NCBI GenBank assembly: GCA_024398995.1
Contig: JAKSIE010000012.1
Coordinates: 1-46,102 of the forward strand
DNA: 46,102 bases
Source of the DNA: Fibrobacter sp.
GTDB taxonomy: Bacteria; Fibrobacterota; Fibrobacteria; Fibrobacterales; Fibrobacteraceae
Direction: 5' to 3'
The notes under the pieces are model-generated. The model did not search any database, was not told the DNA's origin, and saw only the letters and a program-made list of their open reading frames with translations. Shown one piece after another: positions 23,634 to 32,210 of the stretch. Both the position numbers and the translations under genes were made by a program. The first letter of the stretch is position 1. The number at the start of each line of letters is the position of its first letter.

Positions 23634-24533
23634 TTAGAATGTTCTCACCTGTACCGGAATTCTTGCCTTGATTTTTTTTGCGGTGTCTTCCAAAAATTCC
23701 TTGGGCAGCGGCAACACGTCGGGAATCATGGTCTGACGTATAACGGTGTACAGCTGCACTTCAACAAAGTTCTGGGGTGCGGCGCGGTAGATTCGTTCCA
23801 GGTTCTGGATATACTGTTCTACTTCGTCTGTGGTAGGAGCGTCGCCCTGGAGGCTGCACTGCATGGTTTGAATGCAAATGGGGTAGAACTGGATGACTTT
23901 TTCCAGGTTGGAAAGGATGGTGTCGAATTTGACCGCGGAACGGTTCATTCGCTTGTACCAGGGTTCCGTTCCGGCATCCAGCTTGGCCCAGATTTCGCCG
24001 TCGGTTTCTAAAAGGAACTTCAGTGCGTCTTCCACCTTGTCGTTGCCCAGACGGCTTGCATTGGTGATCAGACGCAGCTTGAAACTTCCTAAACCGGAAG
24101 GGTCATTGAAAGAATACTTTGTTCGAAATTCCTTTTGCAGCTTGGCCATAACCTTGCATATTTCTGGGAATTCCTTGACGATGGTAGATTCGCCGTCGCC
24201 GGAAAGGCAAATGTCCTTGATAATCTTTTTGTCTTCAGGAACGTTGCCGAAAAATTCACACTTTGCAAACTCACCGCTCTCGTAAAAAGCCAGGAACTGG
24301 CGTAGTTCGCGTTCTACGCCATCTACGTCAATGGCGACGCTTTCATGGCCATCCTGGGGGCCGCTTTGGCAGTAGGCGCAGGAGAAGGAACACTTGTGGT
24401 CGGGATTCAGGTTAATCCCTAGGGAAAGCCCTCCGGCACGGCGGCTAATGACGGGGTAAACCCATGTATTGTCCTTCCACAAACGGGAGTGATCGCTCCA
24501 TGCGGCAATTAGTGCTAAATCTTGGTCTGTCAT
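23634..24533 (-). CDS. Radical SAM protein, TYW1/COG0731-like
   Basis: 299 residues from the preferred start (MTDQDLALIAAW); an in-frame ATG 27 bases upstream (24560) would place the promoter inside the gene. GGLSLGINLNPDHKCSFSCAYCQ contains the CxxxCxxC cluster motif, followed by LSGDGESTIVKEFPEI (SAM-binding GGE-like region) and LITNASRLGN, then WAKLDAGTEPWYKRMNR. This order matches the radical SAM family related to wyosine-forming enzymes. Reaction and substrate are unknown. TATATT lies 7 bases before this ATG, predicting a leaderless mRNA, and a divergent gene begins 47 bases away. Confidence 0.78.
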   Translation of the reverse strand: MTDQDLALIAAWSDHSRLWKDNTWVYPVISRRAGGLSLGINLNPDHKCSFSCAYCQSGPQDGHESVAIDVDGVERELRQFLAFYESGEFAKCEFFGNVPEDKKIIKDICLSGDGESTIVKEFPEICKVMAKLQKEFRTKYSFNDPSGLGSFKLRLITNASRLGNDKVEDALKFLLETDGEIWAKLDAGTEPWYKRMNRSAVKFDTILSNLEKVIQFYPICIQTMQCSLQGDAPTTDEVEQYIQNLERIYRAAPQNFVEVQLYTVIRQTMIPDVLPLPKEFLEDTAKKIKARIPVQVRTF

Positions 24534-24540
24534 AGAGTTA

Positions 24541-24574
24541 AATATAGAAACTCCCTTCAAAAAATTGCTATTTT
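24541..24574. promoter_or_regulatory. Divergent -10 elements (TATATT minus, TATTTT plus), both leaderless
   Basis: Minus strand: TTTCTATATT with the hexamer at 24541-24546, 7 bases before the ATG at 24533. Plus strand: TTGCTATTTT with the hexamer at 24569-24574, 6 bases before the ATG at 24581. Both genes share a 47-base spacer and neither has a leader of normal length. Confidence 0.55.
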
Positions 24575-24580
24575 AAAGGT

Positions 24581-25786
24581 ATGGTTTTCAAGAAAAGTTT
24601 TTATACCCTGGTGTTGACTCTGGCCATGGCAACTTGGTCATTGGCAGATCCTATTACGACAGAAGCTCTTTCTGCCGGTGGCGCCGTAACCCGTGACCGT
24701 CATTTGAAGGAAATTAGTGACGTGATGCGAGGTGGCCGCGGCGGTTACTTTGATATTGGCTTGTATTATACCCCTGCGCCGGACCAGTTGCCCTTAAAGA
24801 GCAAATACGGTGAACACGAAGGCTTTGCCTTTAGACAGCATGCCGCAGCCTTTGCAACTGCTAATGTTGCAAAGCATCTCCATTTGGGTGCTTTGGCGTG
24901 GATCGACCGTTCTGGCTGGGATGGCGAAGACTTTTTGCTCTATCCCACTTACAATAGTTTCTCCCTGCTTCGCACTAACCTGACTTGGGGTGGTGTGTTT
25001 ACCAATACCGAGGCCGACTTTACCTTGGCTTTGGGTATGCAGCAGCAGAATGTGGAACACGTGGGCAAGGTCTACGCCGCCGAAGAAGACACCTTGGCCT
25101 ACCTTTGGACCCACGCTCGCTGGGGCTTCGCTAGCGCCCAGGTCAGCTTGTATCAGGATCATTGGCGTAGCATGCGATTCTCCTTGGATCTTGAAAGCCG
25201 TGAAATTTATGGTGGTAAGTCCGATGGTTGGCGAACCTATTTGCCCAACATCTCTGTTGGCATGTACAACAAGAAGGGTGACGATGATTCCTTGTCCCTG
25301 ACTTGGGAACAGAACCTTTATGGCCAGCGTCTCTATAGTGAAATTTCCCTTGACTTGAAGGAACCGGGTTTCAACTACGCAATCTTGAAGTACTATCCGG
25401 ATCCGTCTAGAATGCTGGGCTTTGAGGCGTCCTGCATCCGTCGTCGCAACCGCGAAGGCGTGTCCGATCTTCTATGGGGTGGTGCCGTGGACCTGATGTT
25501 CATCCGTTTCGCCTACAACGCAGCTTTCGATTACAGAAACTTCTATGGTGCCAAGGGTACAGTCCTTGCCGAAATCAAGTTTAACCTGGCTACTCTTGAT
25601 GGCCTTCTCTTTGGTCGCGGCGGTACCAAGGCCGCTCCCATGGAAAAAGAAAATAGGACCGTAAAGAACAAGGACCAGGCTCCTGAACAAGATAAGAGAA
25701 TTCAACTGAGGCCTGAAGAAGAAAAGGTCATCGAGGCTAAGGGCATTCGTTACGAAAAGAAGACCCCTGCAAGAGGTGGTAGGTAA
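24581..25786 (+). CDS. Exported beta-strand-rich protein, probable outer-membrane barrel
   Basis: 401 residues, not recognised. Signal peptide MVFKKSFYTLVLTLAMATWSLA, then a mature region rich in alternating aromatic and polar residues (YFDIGLYYTP, LHLGALAWIDRS, ADFTLALGMQQQ, ARWGFASAQVSLYQDHW, LIFRFAYNAAF-like strands near 310), typical of an outer-membrane barrel. The last 60 residues are charged (Lys/Glu-rich) and look disordered. The start sits 6 bases after a -10-like TATTTT. The lipoprotein gene follows with only two bases between, so they probably act together. Confidence 0.7.
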   Translation: MVFKKSFYTLVLTLAMATWSLADPITTEALSAGGAVTRDRHLKEISDVMRGGRGGYFDIGLYYTPAPDQLPLKSKYGEHEGFAFRQHAAAFATANVAKHLHLGALAWIDRSGWDGEDFLLYPTYNSFSLLRTNLTWGGVFTNTEADFTLALGMQQQNVEHVGKVYAAEEDTLAYLWTHARWGFASAQVSLYQDHWRSMRFSLDLESREIYGGKSDGWRTYLPNISVGMYNKKGDDDSLSLTWEQNLYGQRLYSEISLDLKEPGFNYAILKYYPDPSRMLGFEASCIRRRNREGVSDLLWGGAVDLMFIRFAYNAAFDYRNFYGAKGTVLAEIKFNLATLDGLLFGRGGTKAAPMEKENRTVKNKDQAPEQDKRIQLRPEEEKVIEAKGIRYEKKTPARGGR

Positions 25787-25788
25787 GA

Positions 25789-26175
25789 ATGAAAAAGTCA
25801 TTCTTTTGTCTTGCCCTGGCGCTGTTCTGCTGCGTAGGCTTGACCGGCTGTCTTAGTCATTGGTTTATTGAAACCAATTCTAGGCTCCAGGTTGAAAACG
25901 CGACGGAAGATTGTACCTTGTTGTCCGTGGATATTTTTTCGGATGACAGTACAAGCTATGTGCGCTGGATTAATGAAACTCTTTTGCCGGGCGAACGTAG
26001 CCATGTGGTAGAAAACGATTGGGTGGGTACCTTTAGACTTCGTGTCAACTACACCCAGTCCACCGATGGCTCTGGAGAAACCTTGCATTATGTCAAGAAA
26101 ATGGAAGTGGAAGGTGGTAGCCTCTTCCTTAAAGTGGAATCTGACGCTGATTCCTTGGTTTTAAAGTTCCGATAA
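25789..26175 (+). CDS. Small lipoprotein of unknown function
   Basis: 128 residues. Signal peptide with lipobox LTGC (MKKSFFCLALALFCCVGLTG, lipidated Cys at about 21). The mature part is about 107 residues and predominantly beta by eye (SRLQVENATEDCTLLSVDIF, TFRLRVNYTQS, SLFLKVESDADSLVLKF). Starts two bases after the stop of the probable barrel protein at 24581, so co-expression and a shared envelope role are likely. No family recognised. Confidence 0.72.
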   Translation: MKKSFFCLALALFCCVGLTGCLSHWFIETNSRLQVENATEDCTLLSVDIFSDDSTSYVRWINETLLPGERSHVVENDWVGTFRLRVNYTQSTDGSGETLHYVKKMEVEGGSLFLKVESDADSLVLKFR

Positions 26176-26190
26176 TCTTGTCGGAAAAAC

Positions 26191-26196
26191 TATTTT
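26191..26196 (+). promoter_or_regulatory. -10 element of smc (leaderless, GTG start)
   Basis: AAACTATTTT with the hexamer at 26191-26196, 9 bases before the GTG. No Shine-Dalgarno sequence lies between. Confidence 0.4.
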
Positions 26197-26205
26197 GTTT
26201 GTACA

Positions 26206-29200
26206 GTGCAGATAACTAAACTAAAGATTTTTGGATTTAAATCCTTTGCTCAACGAACCGAAGTGAATTTCCCCACTAAGGGCCTTACGGCTGTTGTGGG
26301 TCCTAACGGCTGTGGCAAGTCCAATATTACGGATGCAATCCGTTGGGTTCTTGGTGAACAGAAGGCCGCAGCACTTCGTATGGGCAAGATGCAGGACGTG
26401 ATCTTTAGCGGTACCGAAGAACGTGCCGCCATGAGTCTTGCAGAAGTTTCCATCGTCATCGATAACAGCGATGGTACTTTGAATTCTGAATATTCCGAAG
26501 TGATTGTGACCCGTCGCGTTCATCGTGATGGCTCCGGTGAATACCTGATCAACAATCAGGAATGCCGCCTCCGTGATGTTCATGCATTGCTTTTTGACTC
26601 AGGTCTTGGTTCCAGTACTTATTCCCAGATGAACGCCGACATGATCAAGGCTGTTCTTTCTGACAAGGCCGATGACCGCCGTATCCTTTTTGAAGAAGCT
26701 GCCGGTGTTAGCAAGTACAAGCAACAGCGCAAGGAAACCCGCCGCCAGCTGGAACACGTGCAAATTGACATGGAACGCGTAGAAGACAATCTTCGCAGTG
26801 CGCGTCGTGCCGTTCGTATGTACGAAACCCAGGCAGAAAAGGTGAGCGAATTTAAGCGCCTGAGCAAGCGCCTTCGTGAACTGGACCTTTCTGTTAGCAT
26901 CGACAAGTTTGATGATATGCGCGATGGTGTGAATACCTTGGAAACCACCTCCAAGCGTATGAATCACGAAGTCGAGTCCGCAAAGACCCGCGCTACGGAA
27001 TTGCAGACCAAGATCGAAGAAAAGAAACTTTTGATCAGCGAAGACGAAACCGCCTATCGCGATTTAGAACGTGAAGTCCAGAAAATCAATATTGAAGTCA
27101 ATGACTTGAACCACAATCTTCAGCGTGTCCGCGATACCATTTCTGCATTGGAAGCCGCCAATGAAAAGGCTCAGGAAGAAATCAATCGCAGCCAGGATAA
27201 GGTTCGTGAGTTGACTGAAGAACAAAATCGCCTGGAAGAAGAAAACCGTATTCTTGGTTCTGATAGCGACATGGAAGAAATGAACGCCTTGTTGGACCGT
27301 GAACGCGAAATCTTGCAGGTCATGCGCGACAAGGTGGATGATCTTCGCACCCAGTCTAGGGACCTGTCTAACGAACGTTTGCAGGCTACAAACCGCGCCA
27401 ATGCGCTCCGTGGCCGTTTTGAACGTATGGATGCAGAATCCGCAATGCTTCAGGGTAACCTGGAAAAGTGGAACGGTGAAATCCAGAACATCCAGAGCCA
27501 GAAGGCCGAAGCCGAAGCGGCTCTTCGTGATATTCAGACAGGAATGGACGAAGCTAACGCGGAAATCGAACGCCTCAACGAACAAAAGACAACTCGCGAA
27601 GAACGTTTGGAGCAGGACCGTTCCGACCTTCAGGAACAGCAGAGAAAGCTGCAGAATCTGAGGAACGAAGAAACCCGTTTGCAGTCCCGTATCGACGTGC
27701 TGCAGAGTGTGGCAAACGAAGGTACCGACGCAAGCCGCTGGCTTCAGGAAAACAAGGCCGAGTTTATCGGTGGACTTCTTTCTGAACGCATCGAAGCATC
27801 CGCCGAATACGCCGCCTATGTAGAAGCTGCTCTGGGCGACTTGATGGATGCTGTCGTTGTCGCTAGCGATTCCAATGCTGTGAACATTGTGGACTCCATG
27901 AAGGACTACAATGTGGGTAAGGCTCTGCTTGCCTTGGTTGGCGATGCAGCTCCTGCATACCAGGGTGTTGTTGATGGCGCCGGCGTGGTTGGATGCTTGA
28001 ATCAGTTTGTAAAGGCTGACGATGAAATTGCACCGTGGCTTACCGGAATTCTTTCTCGTTATTTTGTTGTAGATTCCGTACAGACGGCGCTTACTTTTGC
28101 TCGCAATATGCGTGACCAGGACCTTTGCTTTGTGGCTCCCGATGCCATTGTCCGTACCAGCGGCTTGGTCAGCAGCGGTGCCGCCACTTCTGGCGCATTG
28201 TCTCGCAAGAACGAAATTGCAGAAGCGACAAAACTTTTGGAAGATGTCCAGTCCGAAGCAAGTCTGGCCGAAGATGAAGTCGCACGCCTGCAGGACCTTG
28301 TGGACGAAGACAACAACATGATGGAATCCTTGGTGGACGAAATCCGCGAAAAGCAGGATTCTCTCCGCGGTGGTAGCGCCAGCGTTTCTATCCAGAGCAA
28401 TATTATTGCTGGTTGCGAACGTCGTCTTTCTCAGTTGGAAGGCGAAGTCCGTAATGCAGAGACAAAGATTCAGGCTGCAATCGAATCCAAGAACAGCGAT
28501 GCTGAACTGGCCGAAGCTCAAGCGGCTGTTGAACGCGCCGAAGCTGAATACGCTCGTGTCAACGACGAACTGAGTGAAAAGGATACCTTGTTCCGCGAAA
28601 AGGAAGAAGAAGTTCGCGAACTGGAACACGCTGCTCAAGATAAGAATGCAAAGCTTGCCCAGAATACAAGCCGACTGGGTAGCATTGCCGACCAGATTGA
28701 ATTCCATGAGAATTCTATCCGCAGCCGTAACGACGAACTTTTGCAGAATGCGGCATCTATCGAAAAGAACCAGCAGGATGCAAAAACTGTTGCCGACCAG
28801 GCTCAGGCAAAAAACGCACAGCTTATCGAAGTTGAAGGCCAGCGCGACTTGGCTCGCGAAAAGTACGAACTTGTTTCTGGCGACTTGGACGATTGGCAGT
28901 CCGAGGCAAACCATCTTCGTGATGATATGATCGAGAAGATGAAGGAACTGAACGAAGTGGGCCGTCGTCAAGAAGCTCTGAAGGCCAACTTGGATCGACT
29001 GGTTGAACGTATTACCAACGAGTACTCCGTCAATCTTGAAAATCCCGAAGATGTGGAACGCGTTGAATACAGTCAGCCTGAGGCAGACCGCGAAATCCGT
29101 GAACTTCGTGGCAAAATCAAGGATCTTGGCCCGGTCAACGTCAACGTGATGGAAGACTACGAAGAAGAAAAGAAGCATCTCGCCGATGTGGAAAAGCAAT

Positions 29201-29760
29201 TCGACGATCTTGATCGTGCCCGGGCTTCCTTGGATCGAACCATCACCAAGTTGGATGACATTGCCCGCACCCGTTACCTGGAAACCTTCAACAGAATTCA
29301 GAAGAATTTCCAGTTTGTGTTCAGTAAACTGTTCCTCAATGGCGAAACCAAGATGAACCTTGTGGAAAAGGTAGATGACATGGGCAAGCCCATGGATATC
29401 CTGGATGCAGATATTGAAATTAACGTTCGTCCTACTGGTAAGAAGATGCGTGGCATCAAGGCTCTTTCCGGTGGTGAACATGCGTTGACTGCAACGGCAT
29501 TGCTCTTTGCCATCTACATGGAAAAACCGTCGCCCTACTGCGTGCTGGACGAAGTGGATGGTCCTCTGGATGATGCCAACGTGGGTCGTTTCATGGCTCT
29601 CCTCCGCGAATTCAGTAAGCAGACCTTGTTCATTGTGGTGACCCATAATAAGCGTACCATGGCCGAAGCGGATATGCTCTACGGTGTGACCCAGGAAATC
29701 AAGGGTATCTCTCGTATTGCTTCTGTGCAGCTGGCCGATGCAACCAAATTCGCGATTTAA
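26206..29760 (+). CDS. smc: Chromosome segregation ATPase SMC
   Basis: Core of the SMC-ScpAB condensin, which organises and resolves replicated chromosomes. The 1184 residues are the usual length. The N-terminal head begins MQITKLKIFGFKSFA with Walker A GPNGCGKSN at 32-40. A first coiled coil runs to about 500, the hinge lies at about 505-680 (FIGGLLSERIEASAEYAAYVEAALGD), and a second coiled coil leads to the C-terminal head with the signature LSGGEHALTATALLF near 1087 and Walker B YCVLDEVDGPLDDANVGRF near 1111. The start is GTG, chosen because the family N-terminus begins there. scpA and scpB are not adjacent. Confidence 0.96.
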   Translation: MQITKLKIFGFKSFAQRTEVNFPTKGLTAVVGPNGCGKSNITDAIRWVLGEQKAAALRMGKMQDVIFSGTEERAAMSLAEVSIVIDNSDGTLNSEYSEVIVTRRVHRDGSGEYLINNQECRLRDVHALLFDSGLGSSTYSQMNADMIKAVLSDKADDRRILFEEAAGVSKYKQQRKETRRQLEHVQIDMERVEDNLRSARRAVRMYETQAEKVSEFKRLSKRLRELDLSVSIDKFDDMRDGVNTLETTSKRMNHEVESAKTRATELQTKIEEKKLLISEDETAYRDLEREVQKINIEVNDLNHNLQRVRDTISALEAANEKAQEEINRSQDKVRELTEEQNRLEEENRILGSDSDMEEMNALLDREREILQVMRDKVDDLRTQSRDLSNERLQATNRANALRGRFERMDAESAMLQGNLEKWNGEIQNIQSQKAEAEAALRDIQTGMDEANAEIERLNEQKTTREERLEQDRSDLQEQQRKLQNLRNEETRLQSRIDVLQSVANEGTDASRWLQENKAEFIGGLLSERIEASAEYAAYVEAALGDLMDAVVVASDSNAVNIVDSMKDYNVGKALLALVGDAAPAYQGVVDGAGVVGCLNQFVKADDEIAPWLTGILSRYFVVDSVQTALTFARNMRDQDLCFVAPDAIVRTSGLVSSGAATSGALSRKNEIAEATKLLEDVQSEASLAEDEVARLQDLVDEDNNMMESLVDEIREKQDSLRGGSASVSIQSNIIAGCERRLSQLEGEVRNAETKIQAAIESKNSDAELAEAQAAVERAEAEYARVNDELSEKDTLFREKEEEVRELEHAAQDKNAKLAQNTSRLGSIADQIEFHENSIRSRNDELLQNAASIEKNQQDAKTVADQAQAKNAQLIEVEGQRDLAREKYELVSGDLDDWQSEANHLRDDMIEKMKELNEVGRRQEALKANLDRLVERITNEYSVNLENPEDVERVEYSQPEADREIRELRGKIKDLGPVNVNVMEDYEEEKKHLADVEKQFDDLDRARASLDRTITKLDDIARTRYLETFNRIQKNFQFVFSKLFLNGETKMNLVEKVDDMGKPMDILDADIEINVRPTGKKMRGIKALSGGEHALTATALLFAIYMEKPSPYCVLDEVDGPLDDANVGRFMALLREFSKQTLFIVVTHNKRTMAEADMLYGVTQEIKGISRIASVQLADATKFAI

Positions 29761-29787
29761 TAGAAGGTCGTTTTTACGTCATTCAAA

Positions 29788-30690
29788 ATGCAGCTTAAAT
29801 CCCTTAAGGGAATTTTCTACGGTTGTGGGGCGGCAGTCTGTTACGGGACGAACCCGTTGGGTGCGCTGTTTCTTTATCGTGAAGGTCTCTCGCCGGAATC
29901 GGTTCTGTGCTATCGCTTTTCCATCGCCATTGTCTTGCTTGCCTTTATAATGGTGGTGAATCGAGGTGACTGTCAGTCAGTAATCCGAAAATTTGCAGTC
30001 CATAAACGGGAACTTCCTTCGCTCGTTTTTCTTGGCTTTTTATTTGCAATCAGCGCCTTAGGACTTTATGCGTCTTTTAACTATATGGATGCAGGCCTTG
30101 CCTCCACCTTGCTCTTTTTGTATCCCTTGGAAGTGGCTTTGATTATGGCTGTTTTTTACGGGGAGAAATTTACTGCCTCGGTGGGGGTGGCTATCGCCTT
30201 GTCCTTGGTGGGCATCGGCCTTTTGTATCGTGGTGGGGAAGGTGGTGCGGCCTTAAGCCTTACGGGATTGCTTCTTGTATTCGTGTCCTCTTTGGCCTAC
30301 GCAATCTACATCGTCGTGGTGAACAAGGCTGACTTGAAAATGGGCTCGGCAAAGCTGACTTTGTATGTAATGATGTTTTGCCTTTTGTTCCTGGTTCTTT
30401 ATTCCGTACTTTTCGGTGCCGGATTGCCTCCTGTTTTACAAAGCCCGTCCTCTTACGGATGGGCGCTGATGCTGGGTTTTGTGCCGACGGTTCTGTCTCT
30501 GGTTTTCATGGCCAAGGCTGTAAAAATCGTAGGGTCTACGCCAACAGCAATCATGGGTGGCCTGGAACCTTTGACTGCCGTGATGATTGGCGTGTGCGTT
30601 TTTGGAGAAACTTTGACTACAAGACTTTTCTTTGGTATTATTCTTGTACTTGCCTCGGTCATTGTTTTGGCCGTCAAGAAAAAGGGATGA
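29788..30690 (+). CDS. EamA/DMT-family membrane transporter
   Basis: 300 residues with ten hydrophobic helices arranged as two five-helix EamA repeats, for example AVCYGTNPLGALFLYREGLSPESVLCYRF at the start of the first and AKAVKIVGSTPTAIMGGLEPLTAVMIGVCVFGETL in the second. These are drug/metabolite transporters; substrate cannot be inferred. It lies 27 bases after smc and overlaps the next small gene by four bases (ATGA). Confidence 0.85.
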   Translation: MQLKSLKGIFYGCGAAVCYGTNPLGALFLYREGLSPESVLCYRFSIAIVLLAFIMVVNRGDCQSVIRKFAVHKRELPSLVFLGFLFAISALGLYASFNYMDAGLASTLLFLYPLEVALIMAVFYGEKFTASVGVAIALSLVGIGLLYRGGEGGAALSLTGLLLVFVSSLAYAIYIVVVNKADLKMGSAKLTLYVMMFCLLFLVLYSVLFGAGLPPVLQSPSSYGWALMLGFVPTVLSLVFMAKAVKIVGSTPTAIMGGLEPLTAVMIGVCVFGETLTTRLFFGIILVLASVIVLAVKKKG

Positions 30691-30959
30691 CTATGATTTG
30701 TAATTGCAAGGAATGCGGCAAGGAATTTACGGAACGTGTGGGTATGTCTCCTATGGAGAGCAATATGGCCATGCGCGTGCGCAACAAACTGGGACATATC
30801 TGCCCCGAGTGCCAGACTGCTTTGGCAGAAACAAAGAAAGGTCGCCGTAAACTTGCCTGGTGGAACTTCCGCGTGGCCTGCATTTGTGGACTGCTGCTGC
30901 TTCCCATATTTGCAATTTTTGCCGCACTTATTTTTGTGCTAGGCATGTACGTTCTTTAA
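30687..30959 (+). CDS. Small zinc-ribbon protein with a C-terminal membrane segment
   Basis: 90 residues (88 if it starts at the next ATG, 30693, which is better placed for the AAAGGG ribosome site). Two CxxC pairs, CKEC near residue 8 and CPEC near residue 40, can bind one zinc ion. A basic stretch (TKKGRRK) precedes a hydrophobic C-terminal segment of about 30 residues. It overlaps the transporter stop by four bases, suggesting that it accompanies it. Function unknown. Confidence 0.65.
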   Translation: MTMICNCKECGKEFTERVGMSPMESNMAMRVRNKLGHICPECQTALAETKKGRRKLAWWNFRVACICGLLLLPIFAIFAALIFVLGMYVL

Positions 30960-30971
30960 AAAGAAATCAAA

Positions 30972-30999
30972 AAAGAAACACCCGCATTTCTGCGGGTGT
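30972..30999 (-). terminator. Rho-independent terminator of rpsD
   Basis: ACACCCGCA (30978-30986) and TGCGGGTGT (30991-30999) form a perfect 9-bp stem with a 4-base loop. On the minus strand it is followed by a T-rich run. It ends the rpsD mRNA 38 bases past the stop. Confidence 0.88.
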
Positions 31000-31037
31000 C
31001 TCCAAATGTTCCAGTTGTCGTTGGAAGAACTCGTCGA

Positions 31038-31643
31038 CTAGCGAGAGTAGTATTCCACAACCAGCTGTTCTTCGAGCTGGACGGGGATCTGGTCGCGGAG
31101 CGGGAGCTTCACGAGAGAACCACACATCTTGGAAGCGTCAACGGTCAGATATTCGGGAACGGTTGCACCTGCTGCCAGGGCTTCCTTGATCTGAACGTGT
31201 TCCTTAGACTGTTCGCGAACAGCGATCACGTCACCAGCCTTGAGCTGACGAGACGGAGAGAAGCTGCGAACGCCATTCACGGTGAAGTGACCGTGAGCGA
31301 CATACTGACGAGCTGCGAAGATAGTGCGAGCGAAGCCCATGCGGAGCACTGCTGCATCCAGACGGGTTTCCAGCAAAATCATCAGGTTGTCACCTGCAGA
31401 ACCTGCGCGACGGTTTGCTTCGGCATAAGCCTTAGCGAGCTGTGCTTCGGAAATGTTGTAGGTGAAACGAAGACGCTGCTTTTCGACCAACTGCTGCTTG
31501 TAAACAGAAGCGGACTTCTTGCGGTTCTGACCATGCTGGCCAGGTGCAAAATGACGACGGTCGAGAGCCTTCTGAGTCTTGTTAGAAACAGCAAGGTCCA
31601 AGGAACGGGCAACCTTGCCCTTAGGTCCACGGAAAGAGGACAT
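31038..31643 (-). CDS. rpsD: 30S ribosomal protein S4
   Basis: Primary 16S rRNA-binding protein of the small subunit. The 201 residues carry RRHFAPGQHGQ near residue 30, LRFTYNISEAQLAKAY near 57, the S4 RNA-binding domain LETRLDAAVLRMGFARTIFAARQYVAHGHFTVNG near 90-125, and the C-terminal VVEYYSR. The N-terminus lacks the cysteine cluster of zinc-binding S4 forms. The gene stands alone rather than in an alpha-operon with rpsM, rpsK and rpoA. A leader of about 75 bases contains a possible pseudoknot close to the ribosome site, suited to feedback by S4. Confidence 0.96.
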   Translation of the reverse strand: MSSFRGPKGKVARSLDLAVSNKTQKALDRRHFAPGQHGQNRKKSASVYKQQLVEKQRLRFTYNISEAQLAKAYAEANRRAGSAGDNLMILLETRLDAAVLRMGFARTIFAARQYVAHGHFTVNGVRSFSPSRQLKAGDVIAVREQSKEHVQIKEALAAGATVPEYLTVDASKMCGSLVKLPLRDQIPVQLEEQLVVEYYSR

Positions 31644-31648
31644 ATTAA

Positions 31649-31709
31649 CCTCGTTAAAGGAAGCTCTTTGGTTAATGACGTATGTTGGTAGAGCTTAACA
31701 CGACATACG
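31649..31709 (-). promoter_or_regulatory. rpsD leader with possible pseudoknot
   Basis: On the minus strand, CGTATGT and ACATACG (plus positions 31703-31709 and 31679-31685) form a 7-bp stem with a 17-base loop. The loop holds AAGCTCT (31690-31696), which can pair with AGAGCTT downstream (31661-31667), giving an H-type pseudoknot. The ribosome site GAGG (31649-31652) follows about 8 bases later. A -10-like TATATA sits at 31725-31730. E. coli S4 represses its own operon through a pseudoknot, so autoregulation is plausible but inferred. The inner four bases AGCT are self-complementary, which weakens the second stem as evidence. Confidence 0.45.
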
Positions 31710-31791
31710 CTAGAAGATGGTCCATATATAGAAAAATTGACGTGTTTTTCAAAGGCTTGGAGGCCGAACCTCCCCTTTTGGTCCGTTTTTT

Positions 31792-31797
31792 TATAAT
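31792..31797 (+). promoter_or_regulatory. -10 element of fdtA (leaderless)
   Basis: TATAAT at 31792-31797, 8 bases before the ATG. The spacer TTAGGGGC might double as a weak ribosome site, but transcription would begin at or near the ATG. Confidence 0.5.
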
Positions 31798-31805
31798 TTA
31801 GGGGC

Positions 31806-32210
31806 ATGAATTGGAACGAACCCCAGATTATTGATATCCCCATTGCCCACGATCAACGTGGTAATTTGAGCGTTGTGGAAGGCGGTCAGTTGATCCCCTT
31901 CGATATTAAGCGCCTTTATTACCTGTATGATGTGCCCGGTGGAGCTACCCGTGGGGGACATGCCCATCGTAAGCTCCGTCAGCTGATCATTGCTGCTAGT
32001 GGCAGTTTCGATGTGGTTCTGGATAACGGTAAGACTCGTCAGAAGTTCTCCCTGAATCGTTCCTACAAGGGCTTGTACATACCCACCATGACCTGGCGTG
32101 AAATTGAGAATTTCTCCAGTGGGGCCGTTTGCATGGTGCTGGCTTCTGAACATTATGAAGAAGCCGATTACATTTATGAATACGAAGATTTTTTGAAAGA
32201 GGTTAAATGA
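31806..32210 (+). CDS. fdtA: FdtA-like dTDP-4-keto-6-deoxyhexose 3,4-ketoisomerase (cupin)
   Basis: Moves the keto group of a dTDP-4-keto-6-deoxy sugar from C4 to C3, so that FdtB can aminate C3. The 134 residues match the WxcM/FdtA cupin family: RGGHAHRKLRQLIIAASGSFDVVLDNG at 49-75, where His52 and His54 correspond to the catalytic histidines of known FdtA, then LYIPTMTWREIENFSSGAVCMVLASEHY and DYIYEYEDFL. FdtA and the close relative QdtA differ in the stereochemistry of their product, which cannot be told here. A matching aminotransferase lies at 33432. Confidence 0.88.
   Translation: MNWNEPQIIDIPIAHDQRGNLSVVEGGQLIPFDIKRLYYLYDVPGGATRGGHAHRKLRQLIIAASGSFDVVLDNGKTRQKFSLNRSYKGLYIPTMTWREIENFSSGAVCMVLASEHYEEADYIYEYEDFLKEVK

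Noticed and set aside
27064..29646. An 860-residue open frame antisense to smc
   Set aside because: Same explanation: codon bias of a long, well-conserved gene keeps the opposite frame open. No domain, no ribosome site and no promoter were seen.
30378..30686. Long upstream extension of the zinc-ribbon gene inside the EamA transporter
   Set aside because: It overlaps the transporter coding region in another frame. The zinc-ribbon protein begins at the ATG that overlaps the transporter stop.
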